Positions 33,077 to 42,570 are shown, numbered from the stretch's first letter. The stretch is 64,000 nt of DNA from KBS-83 sp051025295 (GCA_051025295.1 JBMGJV010000017.1), one strand, 5' to 3'. Notes: a model not told the origin generated them from the sequence alone. Numbers and translations are program-made.

Positions 33077-34393
33077 ATGCGAGCAAAGACCGCGGTCGTA
33101 TTAGGTGCGCAGTGGGGAGATGAGGGCAAGGGCAAGATCGTCGATGTGCTCTCGGAGCGCTTCGCCGTCGTGGCCCGCTATGCTGGCGGCCACAACGCCG
33201 GCCACACCGTGATCATTCATGGCAAGAAGTTCATCCTGCAACTGGTGCCCTGCGGCGTTCTGCGGCCCGACTGCCAGGCCGTGATCGGCAACGGCGTCGT
33301 GCTCGACCCGATGGCCTTCCTCAAGGAGGTCGAGAAGCTCGACTCCCTCGGCGTCAACACTCAGGGGCAGCTCTTCGTCTCCAACCGCGCCCAGGTCATC
33401 CTGCCCTACCACCGCATGATCGAGCTGGCGAGCGAGAGCGCCCCTGGCCGCACCCGCATTGGCACCACCAGTCGCGGCATCGGCCCCGCCTACGAAGACA
33501 AGATGCACCGCAACGGCCTGCGCGTCGTCGACCTGCTCAACACCAACATCCTGCAGAAGCACATCGAGAACGCCTGCCGCGAGAAGAACGCGATCGCGCA
33601 CGCACTGTTCGGCACCGACCCGCTCGACCCGGCACAGATCTACGACGAATACGCCGCCGCCGCCGAGCAGGTGCGCCCCTACGTCCGCGACACCGCTGCC
33701 CTGCTGAACCGCGCCATCGATGACGGCAAGAGCGTGATGTTCGAGGGCGCGCAGGGCACGCTGCTCGACATCGACCACGGCACGTATCCGTTTGTCACCT
33801 CATCGTCCGCAACCGCCGGCGGCGCGGTCACCGGCACCGGCGTCGGCCCCACCCGCATCGGCACCGTGATCGGCGTCACCAAGGCCTACGTCACGCGCGT
33901 CGGCGAAGGACCGTTCCCAACCGAGATTCATGACGCGATGGGCGAGGAGCTGCGCGCGCGTGGCCAGGAGTTCGGCGCCGTGACCGGCCGCCCCCGGCGC
34001 TGCGGCTGGCTCGATCTGCCGCTGCTGCGCTACTCGAACCAGATCAACGGCACGGAGTGGCTGGTCGTCACCAAGATGGATGTGCTCGACACGCTCGCCG
34101 AGATCCCGGTCTGCACCGGCTATCGCATCGACGGCAAGGAGACCGACACCATCCCTGCCGATGTCAGCGGCCTCGAGCGCATCGAGCCGGTCTACACAAA
34201 GATGAAGGGCTGGCAGACCTCGACCGAGGGCGTGCGCAGCTTTGACGATCTGCCAAAGCTCGCGCAGGAGTACCTCCGCTTCCTCGAGCGCGAGTCCGGC
34301 GCGCGCATCGGCATGGTCTCCACCGGACCGGACCGCTCGCAGACCATGGAACTCCCCGAGTTCACCGCCGCGCTGCAGGGCATGCAGGGCTGA
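33077..34393 (+). CDS. purA: Adenylosuccinate synthetase
   Basis: PurA joins IMP and aspartate using GTP, the first committed step to AMP. The 438-aa length is normal. Motifs are QWGDEGKGKIVD (the GTP P-loop, residues 12-23), GGHNAGHTV with the catalytic His, GTTSRGIGPAYEDK, FEGAQGTLLDIDHGTYPFVT, and the C-terminal TGYRIDGKE and STGPDR. The ATG has AAGG about 15 nt upstream. The TGA overlaps an ATG (TGATG), which could start the next gene, though a better start lies 33 nt on. Confidence 0.97.
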   Translation: MRAKTAVVLGAQWGDEGKGKIVDVLSERFAVVARYAGGHNAGHTVIIHGKKFILQLVPCGVLRPDCQAVIGNGVVLDPMAFLKEVEKLDSLGVNTQGQLFVSNRAQVILPYHRMIELASESAPGRTRIGTTSRGIGPAYEDKMHRNGLRVVDLLNTNILQKHIENACREKNAIAHALFGTDPLDPAQIYDEYAAAAEQVRPYVRDTAALLNRAIDDGKSVMFEGAQGTLLDIDHGTYPFVTSSSATAGGAVTGTGVGPTRIGTVIGVTKAYVTRVGEGPFPTEIHDAMGEELRARGQEFGAVTGRPRRCGWLDLPLLRYSNQINGTEWLVVTKMDVLDTLAEIPVCTGYRIDGKETDTIPADVSGLERIEPVYTKMKGWQTSTEGVRSFDDLPKLAQEYLRFLERESGARIGMVSTGPDRSQTMELPEFTAALQGMQG

Positions 34394-34425
34394 TGAGCAT
34401 GCCATCCCGAGGAGAGACGAACGCC

Positions 34426-34713
34426 ATGATCAGCTTCACTGTCCGCATGAAATTTGCCGCAGAGCATCGTGAAAAGATCGACGGCATCCTGCGCGACCTG
34501 GCTCGCGCCTCGCGGCAGGAGCCCGGCTGTCACGTCTATATTCCGCATCGCGTCGAAGGCGAGCCCGACACCGTGCTCATCTACGAGCAGTACGCCGACT
34601 ACGCAGCCGTCGAGGCGCATCGCGCGAGCGATCACTTCCGCCGCTACGCGATCGAGGGGCTTTACCAGCTCATGCGTGAGCGTGCGGTCGAAGACCTGAG
34701 CGCGATCATCTGA
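34426..34713 (+). CDS. Antibiotic biosynthesis monooxygenase (ABM) domain protein
   Basis: A 95-aa dimeric alpha-beta barrel protein of the ABM/YgiN type. It reads ISFTVRMKFAAEHREKIDGI, ARASRQEPGCHVYIPHRVEG, VLIYEQYADYAAVEAHRASD and HFRRYAIEGL, where Glu, Tyr and the final HF motif are the family pattern. Members act as quinol or small-molecule monooxygenases or haem-related enzymes, so the substrate here is open. The start at 34426 has GGAGA 11 nt upstream. An alternative ATG at 34393 overlaps the purA stop. Probably cotranscribed with purA. Confidence 0.85.
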   Translation: MISFTVRMKFAAEHREKIDGILRDLARASRQEPGCHVYIPHRVEGEPDTVLIYEQYADYAAVEAHRASDHFRRYAIEGLYQLMRERAVEDLSAII

Positions 34714-34732
34714 CACAGTACGGCCCGCATAA

Positions 34733-34765
34733 CGGACTGCGGCGTCAGCAGTGAGCCGCAGTCCG
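34733..34765 (+). terminator. Strong hairpin ending the purA-ABM unit
   Basis: An 11-bp perfect stem CGGACTGCGGC/GCCGCAGTCCG with an 11-nt loop, 20 nt after the ABM stop. CAGCACTTT follows rather than a full T-tract. Confidence 0.6.
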
Positions 34766-34845
34766 CAGCACTTTAACCGTGCCGTGGTGCCGTCTGGTGC
34801 ATTCTTTTGACGCAGGGTTTTGCCCGGACTACCATCCATAGGCTT

Positions 34846-35409
34846 ATGCATTCCAACGGCTTGGCCCGATGGCAGAGCGCAGCGAACCGCCGGGGCAGGC
34901 TCGCGCCCTGGCCGGGCCGCTCCCACGGTGCCTCTGCTGTGCACATGGCGTTGGTGCTCCTGCTCTGCGGGTGGATGCTGACGTCGCTGCCGGCCCAGGC
35001 CTCCATGCCGCTCATGCATCGCGAGGACCGGCTCCATCGCGAAATCGAAGGGCTGGAGTCGCAGTGGCGTGACGGACTGCTGCACAACGATGTCGCCACC
35101 GTCGGCCGCCTGCTCGCGGATGACTACCTCGGCATCAATCCGGACGGCACGCTCGAGACCAAGGCCGATGCCATCGCGCTGCGCCGCTCCGGCGCCATCC
35201 GGATCACCAGCATCGATCCCGAAAACGTCAAGGTGCATGTCTACGGCGACACCGCCGTCGTCACCTCGCAGGTCAGCGTCCAGGGCCACGAGGGCGAGCG
35301 GGACATCAGCGGCCACTACCACTACACCCGCGTCTACAGCCACAAGTCGGGTGAGTGGAAGATCGTCAGCTTCGAAGCCAGCCGCCTGAACGGCGACCGC
35401 CGCCGCTAA
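34846..35409 (+). CDS. Exported DUF4440 (NTF2-like) protein
   Basis: A 187-aa protein with a basic N-terminus and a hydrophobic signal segment (MALVLLLCGWMLTSLPAQA). It is followed by an NTF2-like fold: LESQWRDGLLHNDVATVGRL, LADDYLGINPDGTLETKADA, VKVHVYGDTAVVTSQVSVQG, HYTRVYSHKSGEWKIVSFE. This is the SnoaL/DUF4440 pattern, a small cone-shaped pocket domain with varied or no enzymatic activity. The start is uncertain: the ATG at 34846 has only a weak AGG, and an ATG at 34945 would place the signal peptide at the N-terminus. Periplasmic location is inferred. Confidence 0.82.
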   Translation: MHSNGLARWQSAANRRGRLAPWPGRSHGASAVHMALVLLLCGWMLTSLPAQASMPLMHREDRLHREIEGLESQWRDGLLHNDVATVGRLLADDYLGINPDGTLETKADAIALRRSGAIRITSIDPENVKVHVYGDTAVVTSQVSVQGHEGERDISGHYHYTRVYSHKSGEWKIVSFEASRLNGDRRR

Positions 35410-35419
35410 GCACCGCGCC

Positions 35420-36499
35420 TCACGCCTGCAAGGCGTATCTCTCCTGATCCAGCGCCGTCTCCACGCGATCCAGCAGCCGCAGCAACTCATCCGGTGCAAC
35501 ATGAAAGCCATCCGGCGCAGCGGTGCCCAGCATCGATGCGTACCGCATGGTCCCGATGCAGTCCGTCAGGTCCTTGTAGTGATTGATGTAGCGGTACGGC
35601 GGGATCATGGCCACGATCGCGGAATGCTCTGCCATCGCCAGAAACGCATGCGTCAGCTGGCTGCCTTCGACACACAACGCGATGCGCGCGCCGGCGCAGG
35701 CCTGCGCGACCTCACGCGCGCTGAGCCGGCCCGGATCGACGATCTCGTACCCGCGCGCCGCGAGCAGCTCTTCGAGCTCCCCCTCGTTCACCAGCACGCG
35801 GCTCGCGCCACTCCGTCCGCGATGCAGCATCACACGCCGCCCTCCCACAGGTTTCGTGTGGCGCGCAATGCGCCGTCGCAGCTCCCGATACTGCGCCGCA
35901 CGCCGGCTGTTCTGCGCTTCGTTGTCGATCCAGAGCAGCGTCTCGAATCGCGCCCGCGCCAAAGGCTCCGCCGCCAGCCCCAGCAGGTCGAGATACCCCG
36001 GCTCATGCGTGTACGGCGTGTGCGCGGCCATCACTGCCGGCGCGTGACCGCCCGCTTCGAGCAGCAGCGGCAGATCGTCCGATAGCCAGTGCCCGAAGTA
36101 GAGCGAGCCCACATAGGTGGACGCGTACGCGGCACGCGCCACCTCGACCATCGCGCGTGATCCGGACACGTCGCGTACCGTCACCCGCTGCAGTGGGCGC
36201 CCGCCCGCGAAGAACCAGCCATCCCGCAGCTCCACGCCACGCAGCCGGTAGAGAACCGTCGCCCCATGCCGGCGCGTGCCGCCACGCAGCCGCGTCATCT
36301 CTTCTTCGAAATTGGTGGTCTTCTCGCACGCCGTCACCCGCGCCAGCGCTGCTTCGTCATAGATCGTCGGTGGTGTCTCCGCGACCTCTTCCGGGCACAG
36401 CACTGCTCGCTCTTCTGCCATCTCGCTCAGCGACGGCGCGCCGCGTGCGCGCCACGACAGCAGCCGGTGACGAACTCTGCGGGGGAGACTCGAAAGCAA
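35420..36499 (-). CDS. Glycosyltransferase family 61-like protein (DUF563)
   Basis: A 359-aa protein with the DUF563/GT61 pattern: SLYFGHWLSDDLPLLLEAGG in the middle, RRVMLHRGRSGASRVLVNE, then LLAARGYEIVDPGRLSAREV and CVEGSQLTHAFLAM near the end. The His and Arg-rich motifs match the nucleotide-sugar-binding half of the family. Bacterial members add sugars to lipopolysaccharide or capsule. There is no signal peptide, so it acts at the cytoplasmic face. The start is a TTG at 36499 with AGGA 9 nt upstream. It lies 78 bp downstream of folP on the same strand. Confidence 0.8.
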   Translation of the reverse strand: MLSSLPRRVRHRLLSWRARGAPSLSEMAEERAVLCPEEVAETPPTIYDEAALARVTACEKTTNFEEEMTRLRGGTRRHGATVLYRLRGVELRDGWFFAGGRPLQRVTVRDVSGSRAMVEVARAAYASTYVGSLYFGHWLSDDLPLLLEAGGHAPAVMAAHTPYTHEPGYLDLLGLAAEPLARARFETLLWIDNEAQNSRRAAQYRELRRRIARHTKPVGGRRVMLHRGRSGASRVLVNEGELEELLAARGYEIVDPGRLSAREVAQACAGARIALCVEGSQLTHAFLAMAEHSAIVAMIPPYRYINHYKDLTDCIGTMRYASMLGTAAPDGFHVAPDELLRLLDRVETALDQERYALQA

Positions 36500-36577
36500 G
36501 CGGACCCATCCTGACAGCAGGCCGAGCGGGGAGACAACGGCCTTCAGAAGGGATAGATGCAGATGCAGCCGCTGCGT

Positions 36578-37465
36578 TTACGGCTCGTTGCAGGTCGCGG
36601 CCACAATCAGCGCCGCCTGCACGGCCGGGCGCACGTCATGCACGCGCACCAGTGACGCGCCAAGCGTCATCGCGATGGTCGTCGCGGCCAGTGTGGCTGC
36701 TTCGCGCGCGGTGACCGGTGCATCGATGCCGCTGTGCAGTGGAGAGAGCGTCCGTCCGAGAAATCCCTTGCGCGACAGCCCCGCAAGAATTGGGCGTCCC
36801 AGCGAGACCAGATCCGGCAGCCCGCGCAGCAGTGGATAGTTCGCCTCATACGCCTTGCCGAAGCCAAAGCCCGGATCGAGCACGATGCGCTGCCCGTCTA
36901 TCCCTGCACTGCGCGCCGCCTCCAGCCGCTCATCGAGCTCGCGCCGGACCAGCGGCACCACCTCGGTCGGCGCAAGCGGCGGCAGCGTCCGCCATTCGCT
37001 GGGGCGTCCGCGTGTGTGCATCAGCACGACACCGCAGCCAAGCTCAGCGCACGTCGCTGCCATCGCGTCATCCCACAACATGCCGCTCACGTCGTTGACG
37101 ATCTGCGCGCCCGCCTCGACAGCAGCGCGCGCCGTCGCTGCGCGATATGTATCTACGGAGATGACAGAATCAGGAGCAACGCGGCAGACCGCTTCGATCA
37201 CCGGCAGCACGCGATCCATCTCCTCCTGCGTGCTCAGCTCGCCCGTCGCTCCCGGCCGTGTTGATTCTCCACCGATATCGACGATCGTCGCGCCATCGGC
37301 AAACATGCCGAGCGCCACCTCCACCGCCTCATCCACCGAGTGCAGCCGCGCACCGTCAGAGAACGAGTCCGGTGTGACGTTGAGGATTCCCATCACATGA
37401 GCCCGGCCGCCCAGCATCAGCGACCGTGTGCGAAGTTGCCACTCGGATTGCGCCGGTACCATCAT
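36578..37465 (-). CDS. folP: Dihydropteroate synthase
   Basis: FolP condenses para-aminobenzoate with the pterin pyrophosphate in folate synthesis and is the sulfonamide target. The 295-aa protein has the signatures VMGILNVTPDSFSDGA (residues 24-39), DIGGESTRPGA, SVDTYRAATARAAVEAGAQI, NDVSGMLWD, and the C-terminal LDPGFGFGKAYEANYPLLRG. All substrate-loop residues appear normal. Of two consecutive ATG codons the first (37465) is 6 nt from TACTCT, suggesting a leaderless message. It is divergent from dacB across 92 bp. Confidence 0.97.
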   Translation of the reverse strand: MMVPAQSEWQLRTRSLMLGGRAHVMGILNVTPDSFSDGARLHSVDEAVEVALGMFADGATIVDIGGESTRPGATGELSTQEEMDRVLPVIEAVCRVAPDSVISVDTYRAATARAAVEAGAQIVNDVSGMLWDDAMAATCAELGCGVVLMHTRGRPSEWRTLPPLAPTEVVPLVRRELDERLEAARSAGIDGQRIVLDPGFGFGKAYEANYPLLRGLPDLVSLGRPILAGLSRKGFLGRTLSPLHSGIDAPVTAREAATLAATTIAMTLGASLVRVHDVRPAVQAALIVAATCNEP

Positions 37466-37471
37466 GTCCGC

Positions 37472-37477
37472 AGAGTA
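37472..37477 (-). promoter_or_regulatory. -10 box of folP, leaderless arrangement
   Basis: TACTCT on the minus strand ends 6 nt before the first folP ATG. No Shine-Dalgarno lies between. Confidence 0.5.
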
Positions 37478-37544
37478 TCAACTGTACTTCTCTGAATCAC
37501 CTGTGCTCGCGCACGACGCCCGGCGGTTCTTGCAGAGGCGCTGA

Positions 37545-37550
37545 TACACT
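37545..37550 (+). promoter_or_regulatory. -10 box of dacB, leaderless arrangement
   Basis: TACACT ends 7 nt before the dacB ATG. The intervening CCGCCGC cannot act as a Shine-Dalgarno. Confidence 0.5.
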
Positions 37551-37557
37551 CCGCCGC

Positions 37558-39123
37558 ATGCACCGTTTCTTCGCCACCGCTCTGCTCGCACTGCTCCCTC
37601 TCGCGCCGGAGCTTTGTGCGCAGCGCGCGCCTGCTCATGTCCCCGCGCTCGCGATTCAGATCAACCGTCTGCTCGCCGACCCGGAGCTGGCGCGCTCGCA
37701 CTGGGGCGTCTCTGTCACAACGCTTGACGGCAGGCAGATCTTCGCGCTCAACGATGGCGAGTTATTCGAGCCGGCGTCGAACGCGAAGTTATTCACCACC
37801 GCGGCTGCCGCGGCGCTGCTGCCTCTGCAACTTACCTACACGACCAACGTCGTTGCCGAAGGCGAAGTGGACAGCGCCGGCGCGCTGCATGGCTCGCTCG
37901 CGATCCTCGGCGTCGGCGATCCGAATATCTCGGGCCGCGCCTTTCCTTACACCTTGAAGACGGATCGCCCCAACCCGCCCCTTGCCGCACTCGAAGCGAT
38001 GGCCGACCAGGTCGCCGCCAACGGAATAAAGACAATCGCGGGTGACGTAATCGGCGATGACACGTGGTTCACCGCGGAGCGCTACGGACCCGGCTGGAGC
38101 TGGGACGATCTTCTCTGGCTCTACGGCGCTCCCGTCAGCGCGCTCAGCGTCAATGACAATGCAGTGTTCCTCAACGCCAACCCCGGCGCGCAGCCCGGCG
38201 ATCTGGTGACGCCGCGATGGGATCCCGCGGTGGACTACTACCAGTTACAAAATGGCCTCTCGACCACCGCCAAGGGCGCGGAGAACGCAGTCGGCATCGA
38301 TCGCGTTCCCGGCTCGCTCACGGTGCGCCTCTTCGGCACCATCGCCATCGGCGGCCCCGGCCTGCACGCCGGCCTCGCGCTCGAGGACCCAGCCGAGTTC
38401 ACGGCGCGTGCGTTTGTGGCGATGCTGCGCCAGCGCGGCATCGCTGTCACCGGTGCGGCGCGCGCGCGCCACCGCCCCTCCGTCGACACCACCGATCTGC
38501 GCAAGGAGCAGGAAGAGCCGCTCACGCTCACACCGGTCACGCTGCCAACCGTTGCCACCGCCCCCGCGGGCAACCGCGTGCTCGCCTCGCACGTGTCGCC
38601 CCCGTTGCTCGATGACCTCACAGTCGTCAACAAGGTGAGCCAGAACCTGCACGCAGAGCTCACGCTGCGCACGCTCGGCAAACTGCTGGCGCGCGACGGC
38701 TCGCTCGGCCAGGGCACGCGCGTCGTGCGGCAGTTCCTGATCGGCGTCGGTGTTGACCCGCGCGACTTCTTCTTCTTCGATGGCTGCGGCCTGTCCAACC
38801 AGGACCTCATCACCCCGCGCGCCGCGACAAAGCTGCTGGCCTACGCCTCGCGCCAGCCCTGGGGCGCGGCATGGCGTTCCACACTGCCCGTGGCCGGGGT
38901 CGACGGCTCACTCAACGCGCGATTCACCAACTCGCCCGTCAAGGGCAAGCTCGACGCAAAGACCGGCACGCTCGCCGAGGTGCGCGGACTCTCGGGCTAT
39001 CTCACCGCGGCATCCGGGAGGACCGTCGCCATCTCGATCCTCATCAACGATCACGAGCCCGACTCGAAGGCCGAGGGCAAGGCGATGGATCAACTCGTCG
39101 AGATGATCTGGCGCGCCGAGTGA
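37558..39123 (+). CDS. dacB: D-alanyl-D-alanine carboxypeptidase/endopeptidase (PBP4, S13)
   Basis: A 521-aa periplasmic class C penicillin-binding protein that trims peptidoglycan stem peptides. Signal peptide HRFFATALLALLPLAPELCAQ. The three active-site motifs are intact: S74-N-A-K77 in EPASNAKLFT, S361-Q-N363 in NKVSQNLHAELTL, and K468-T-G in LDAKTGTLAEVRG. The large insertion domain between the first two motifs (about residues 100-330) is typical of S13. The start is read at ATG 37558 from the position of the signal peptide. A frame open 44 codons upstream overlaps folP and is not used. Confidence 0.95.
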   Translation: MHRFFATALLALLPLAPELCAQRAPAHVPALAIQINRLLADPELARSHWGVSVTTLDGRQIFALNDGELFEPASNAKLFTTAAAAALLPLQLTYTTNVVAEGEVDSAGALHGSLAILGVGDPNISGRAFPYTLKTDRPNPPLAALEAMADQVAANGIKTIAGDVIGDDTWFTAERYGPGWSWDDLLWLYGAPVSALSVNDNAVFLNANPGAQPGDLVTPRWDPAVDYYQLQNGLSTTAKGAENAVGIDRVPGSLTVRLFGTIAIGGPGLHAGLALEDPAEFTARAFVAMLRQRGIAVTGAARARHRPSVDTTDLRKEQEEPLTLTPVTLPTVATAPAGNRVLASHVSPPLLDDLTVVNKVSQNLHAELTLRTLGKLLARDGSLGQGTRVVRQFLIGVGVDPRDFFFFDGCGLSNQDLITPRAATKLLAYASRQPWGAAWRSTLPVAGVDGSLNARFTNSPVKGKLDAKTGTLAEVRGLSGYLTAASGRTVAISILINDHEPDSKAEGKAMDQLVEMIWRAE

Positions 39124-39141
39124 GCGAGCACCGCGCTCGCA

Positions 39142-39147
39142 TAGAAT
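39142..39147 (+). promoter_or_regulatory. -10 box of the cytochrome c gene, leaderless arrangement
   Basis: TAGAAT ends 6 nt before the TTG at 39154. No Shine-Dalgarno is seen. Confidence 0.45.
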
Positions 39148-39153
39148 CGTGGT

Positions 39154-39510
39154 TTGAGGACTCGCACGCGCACAGTCTGGTTGGGGCTATCGGCAGGGCT
39201 CGCGCTCTTCGCGGCCGGCTGCCGTTCGCTGCCGCCCGGCAAGCCGCTGTCCGAACTCACACCGGACGAAGCAGCCGGCCGAGCCGTCTTCGTCTCCGCG
39301 TGCGCCCGCTGTCACAATGCGTATGACACCACCGCGCTGCATGGGCCCAGCCTCTACGGCGTCTTCCGCAAGCCAGCGCTGCCCAGCGGCGCGCCCGCCC
39401 GGGACGATCGTGTGCTCGCCGTCATCCACCGCGGTCGCGGCATGATGCCCGCCATCTCGCTCACCGAGCAGGACGCCGAAGCCCTGCTGCGCTACCTGCA
39501 TACCCTATGA
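39154..39510 (+). CDS. Cytochrome c lipoprotein, single haem
   Basis: A 118-aa exported protein. The N-terminus is a lipoprotein signal with lipobox LFAAGC (Cys at residue 23). The haem-binding motif CARCH lies at about residues 50-54 in FVSACARCHNAYD. The axial Met is probably in RGRGMMPAISLTEQDAEALL, followed by the class I C-terminal helix LLRYLHTL. It would shuttle electrons at the outer face of the membrane. The start codon is TTG. Its last 4 bases overlap the ATG of the next gene, so the pair is coupled. Confidence 0.88.
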   Translation: MRTRTRTVWLGLSAGLALFAAGCRSLPPGKPLSELTPDEAAGRAVFVSACARCHNAYDTTALHGPSLYGVFRKPALPSGAPARDDRVLAVIHRGRGMMPAISLTEQDAEALLRYLHTL

Positions 39511-39914
39511 CCGCACCCGCCAAACCCACGGCTCCCGCCAACGATCCCCCGATCGATCCCTCAAACGATCCCGTGGCCAAGCGCGACACCTACCGCGGCC
39601 TGCTGCCCGGCATGGCCGGCATCGCGCTCTACATGTTCGTGCTCGCCGGCGTCGTCGGCTTCGGCGCGGCCACGGGCCGCTTTCCGCGCCTCTTCGTCCT
39701 CGTCAGCCTGCTGTTCGTCATCGCTGCCGTCGGACTGGCGCGGCTCTATCGATGGGGATGGGCGCTCGCCAGCGCCGCCGTCTTCCTGCTCATGAGCTAT
39801 CAGGTCTGGGCCTTCCTGCGCACCTATCAGGGCCCCGCGCTCGTCATGTCGCTGCTCAACCTGATGTTCTTCCTCTACCTCGTCCGACCCGAAGTGCGCG
39901 ACCGCCTCCGCTAA
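39507..39914 (+). CDS. Small inner-membrane protein, coupled to cytochrome c
   Basis: A 135-aa protein with a Pro/Asp-rich hydrophilic start (1-30) and four hydrophobic segments (about 36-55, 62-80, 84-102, 109-126). No recognised family. ATGA overlap with the cytochrome c gene shows coupling, so it may anchor or assist that cytochrome. This is inference from position only. Confidence 0.75.
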   Translation: MTAPAKPTAPANDPPIDPSNDPVAKRDTYRGLLPGMAGIALYMFVLAGVVGFGAATGRFPRLFVLVSLLFVIAAVGLARLYRWGWALASAAVFLLMSYQVWAFLRTYQGPALVMSLLNLMFFLYLVRPEVRDRLR

Positions 39915-40122
39915 ACCCGCACTGTCCGGATTCGCACGCCACCGTCTCACTTCCGGACAGGCTCGTTCGTGATCGGCGCGGGCACATCATCGCGCTGCGA
40001 ATCGTAACTCTTCCCGTACTGCGACGATGCACGATCTGACCGCACGTGCCCGATACGGCTCGCGACGTGCTCTTTGCATATGCGCTCCAGCCCGTCGGCC
40101 TTCGATTACGTGGGAGATCGCC

Positions 40123-42570
40123 ATGCGCTCCGTTCTGCAGGATCTGCGGTACGCCATTCGTCAGCTCGTGAAAAGCCTGGGCTTCACGCTCACCTGCCTG
40201 CTGTCGCTGGCCTGCGGCATCGCCGCGACCACCGCCGTGTTCAGCGTCGTCTGGGCCGTCCTGGTCGAGCCCTACCCCTACGCGCACCCGGACCGCATGG
40301 CACACCTCGCGCTCGGTGATTTCCAGTCCGGCCAGTACCAGGGCTTCGGCATCACGGTTCCCCAGTGGGAACAACTGCGCACCGTCCCCGCCATCGAGGA
40401 CTCGGTCCTGACCGATCGGATGAACCTGACCATCACCGGTCAGGAGCTGCCCGAGAACGTGCGGGCCTGCCTGATGACCGCCAACGGATTTCACTTCTTC
40501 GGCGTCCCCCCTGCGCTCGGGCGCGGCCTCCTGCCCACAGACGCGGTTGGCTACCGCGACCCGGACCCCGTCGCGGTGCTCGGCTACGCGTTCTGGCAGC
40601 GGCGCTTCCACGGCGACCCGCAGGTGCTCGGCAAGACCATCGACCTGAGCGGCAAACCCTACGTCGTCGTGGGCGTCGCGGGCCGGCGCTTCACCTGGAA
40701 CGATGCCGACGCCTACCTGCCCATGAAGCTGACCGCGGGCGGGGAGGCGAAGACCGCCGAGGTCCGGCTCCGCCCGGGTGTGTCGCGCGCTGCGGCCGCC
40801 CAGCAACTCAAGCCGCTCATCCAGCAGTTCGAGCGCCAGACCCCGAACTACTACCCGAAGACCCCGGGCCCACTCCGCGTGATCGGGCTCAACGAGCAGT
40901 TCGTCGCCACCATCGGCCCCACCCTCGCTATGCTCTTCGGCGCGGTCGCGCTGCTCCTCGCCATCGGCTGCGGCAATGTCTCCATCCTGCTGCTGGCGCG
41001 GGGTACGGCTCGGCAGCATGAGTTCGCCATCCGCTCTGCCATCGGCGCTTCGCGATCGCGCATCGTGCGCCAGTTGCTCACGGAGTCTCTCCTGCTTGCC
41101 TTGGCCGGGGCCGCGCTCGGCGTGGCGCTCAGCTACAGGCTGCTCGCGGCGATCGTCGCCCTGCTCCCCGAGGACGCCTTCCCGCATGAGGCCGCGATCG
41201 CCATCAACCTGCCAGCTCTCTTCTTCTGCGTGGCCGTCGCGTTCGTCACCGGGGTCGCCTTTGGCCTCTCCCCCGCGCTCCAACTCTCCCGCCCGGATAT
41301 CAGGGAGGCCATGCAGGCCGGGACGCGTCGCCTCGCGGGCAGCGTCCGCAGCCGCATGGCTCACCATCTGCTCATCGGCGGGCAGATCGCGCTCACCCTG
41401 CTCCTGCTCACCACCTCGACCATGGCAATCCGGGCCTTCCTGACCCTGACCCACAAGCCGCTCGGCTACGATCCGCATCACGTGCTGTTCGTGGAGCTGC
41501 CTCTGCAGAGTGCAAACTACCCCACGCTCGAGAAGCGCACGGCCTTTGTGCGCGCGCTGCGTGACAAGCTCGCGCTCGTGCACGGTGTCCTCGGCGTCGG
41601 AGTGACCAGCAGTGGTCCGCCTCCGTACGGCGGCTTCTCAAGCTCGGTCGAGGTCGCCGGCAGCACCGCCGCGGACAAGCAGTCTGTCGCCGTCAACCTG
41701 GTCAGCCCGGAATACTTCAGCGTGCTCCACAGCGCGATCCGTGAAGGCCGGGTGTGGACGGACGCCGAGGACGATCACCACGTCCGGCTCGCGCTCGTCA
41801 GCCAGGCATTTGCGCGCCGCTACTTCCCGCATCAGGATGCGCTCGGTCATACCATCCGCGTCCCCTCACTCTTCCAACTGGGTCACCCGCCGCAGGTGGT
41901 CGTCGCACCGGGCGCCGACGCCCCCCTGCTGATCATCGGCATCGTCGCGGACAAGGCCAACCGCGGCCTCAATCGCCCGCCCGAGCCCGAGGTCTTCATC
42001 CCCTGGACCCTGGTCATGGGCCCAGGCGTCGGGCTCACGGTGCGCACCGATGGCCCGCCACTCGCGCTCCTGCATGACATCGGCGTTCAGATCGCCTCCG
42101 TCGATCACACCCAGCAGATGGGCGGCCATGAGCGTGACCTCGAGGGCTGGATCGCCGCTCAGCCCGAGTATGCGCAGGGCCAGCTCATGGCCTGGCTGTT
42201 CGGCGGATTCGCAGCGCTTGCGCTGGTCCTCGCCTCCGTCGGCCTCTACAGCGTGGTCACGTACACGGTCGCGCAGCGCACCAACGAGTTCGGCATCCGG
42301 ATGGCCCTCGGCGCCATGCCCAGGCACGTGCTGCGCCTCGTCATTCGCTCGGCCGCCTTCAGCGTCGCGGCCGGCGTGGCCATCGGCATGGCGCTGTCCT
42401 TCGCGCTCCGCCGGCTGCTCATCGGTCTCGTCCAGCCGGGTACGAACAGCGGCAACTCCTCCCTGCTGGTCGCCGTGGCGATCCTCGGCGCCGTGGCGCT
42501 GATCGCCTGCGCAATCCCCGCCGCGCGTGCAACAAGGATCGAGCCCCTGGAGGCGCTCCGGTACGAGTGA
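40123..42570 (+). CDS. ADOP-type ABC transporter permease (MacB/FtsX-like)
   Basis: An 815-aa 'acidobacterial duplicated orphan permease': two fused MacB-like permease halves without a linked ATPase gene. After the short N-terminal motif MRSVLQDLRYAIRQLVKSLG comes the first transmembrane segment, a MacB periplasmic core domain (about 60-270), an FtsX three-helix domain with AIGASRSRIVRQLLTESLLL, then a second core (about 450-640) and a second FtsX domain with EFGIRMALGAMPRHVLRLV ending ATRIEPLEALRYE. Such proteins probably couple with distant MacB ATPases. The start has GGGAGA 7 nt upstream. The gap 39915-40122 holds only its upstream region. Confidence 0.93.
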   Translation: MRSVLQDLRYAIRQLVKSLGFTLTCLLSLACGIAATTAVFSVVWAVLVEPYPYAHPDRMAHLALGDFQSGQYQGFGITVPQWEQLRTVPAIEDSVLTDRMNLTITGQELPENVRACLMTANGFHFFGVPPALGRGLLPTDAVGYRDPDPVAVLGYAFWQRRFHGDPQVLGKTIDLSGKPYVVVGVAGRRFTWNDADAYLPMKLTAGGEAKTAEVRLRPGVSRAAAAQQLKPLIQQFERQTPNYYPKTPGPLRVIGLNEQFVATIGPTLAMLFGAVALLLAIGCGNVSILLLARGTARQHEFAIRSAIGASRSRIVRQLLTESLLLALAGAALGVALSYRLLAAIVALLPEDAFPHEAAIAINLPALFFCVAVAFVTGVAFGLSPALQLSRPDIREAMQAGTRRLAGSVRSRMAHHLLIGGQIALTLLLLTTSTMAIRAFLTLTHKPLGYDPHHVLFVELPLQSANYPTLEKRTAFVRALRDKLALVHGVLGVGVTSSGPPPYGGFSSSVEVAGSTAADKQSVAVNLVSPEYFSVLHSAIREGRVWTDAEDDHHVRLALVSQAFARRYFPHQDALGHTIRVPSLFQLGHPPQVVVAPGADAPLLIIGIVADKANRGLNRPPEPEVFIPWTLVMGPGVGLTVRTDGPPLALLHDIGVQIASVDHTQQMGGHERDLEGWIAAQPEYAQGQLMAWLFGGFAALALVLASVGLYSVVTYTVAQRTNEFGIRMALGAMPRHVLRLVIRSAAFSVAAGVAIGMALSFALRRLLIGLVQPGTNSGNSSLLVAVAILGAVALIACAIPAARATRIEPLEALRYE

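Noticed and set aside
39856..41583. Minus-strand open frame opposite the ADOP permease
   Set aside because: No motifs; the permease frame has the paired FtsX signatures.
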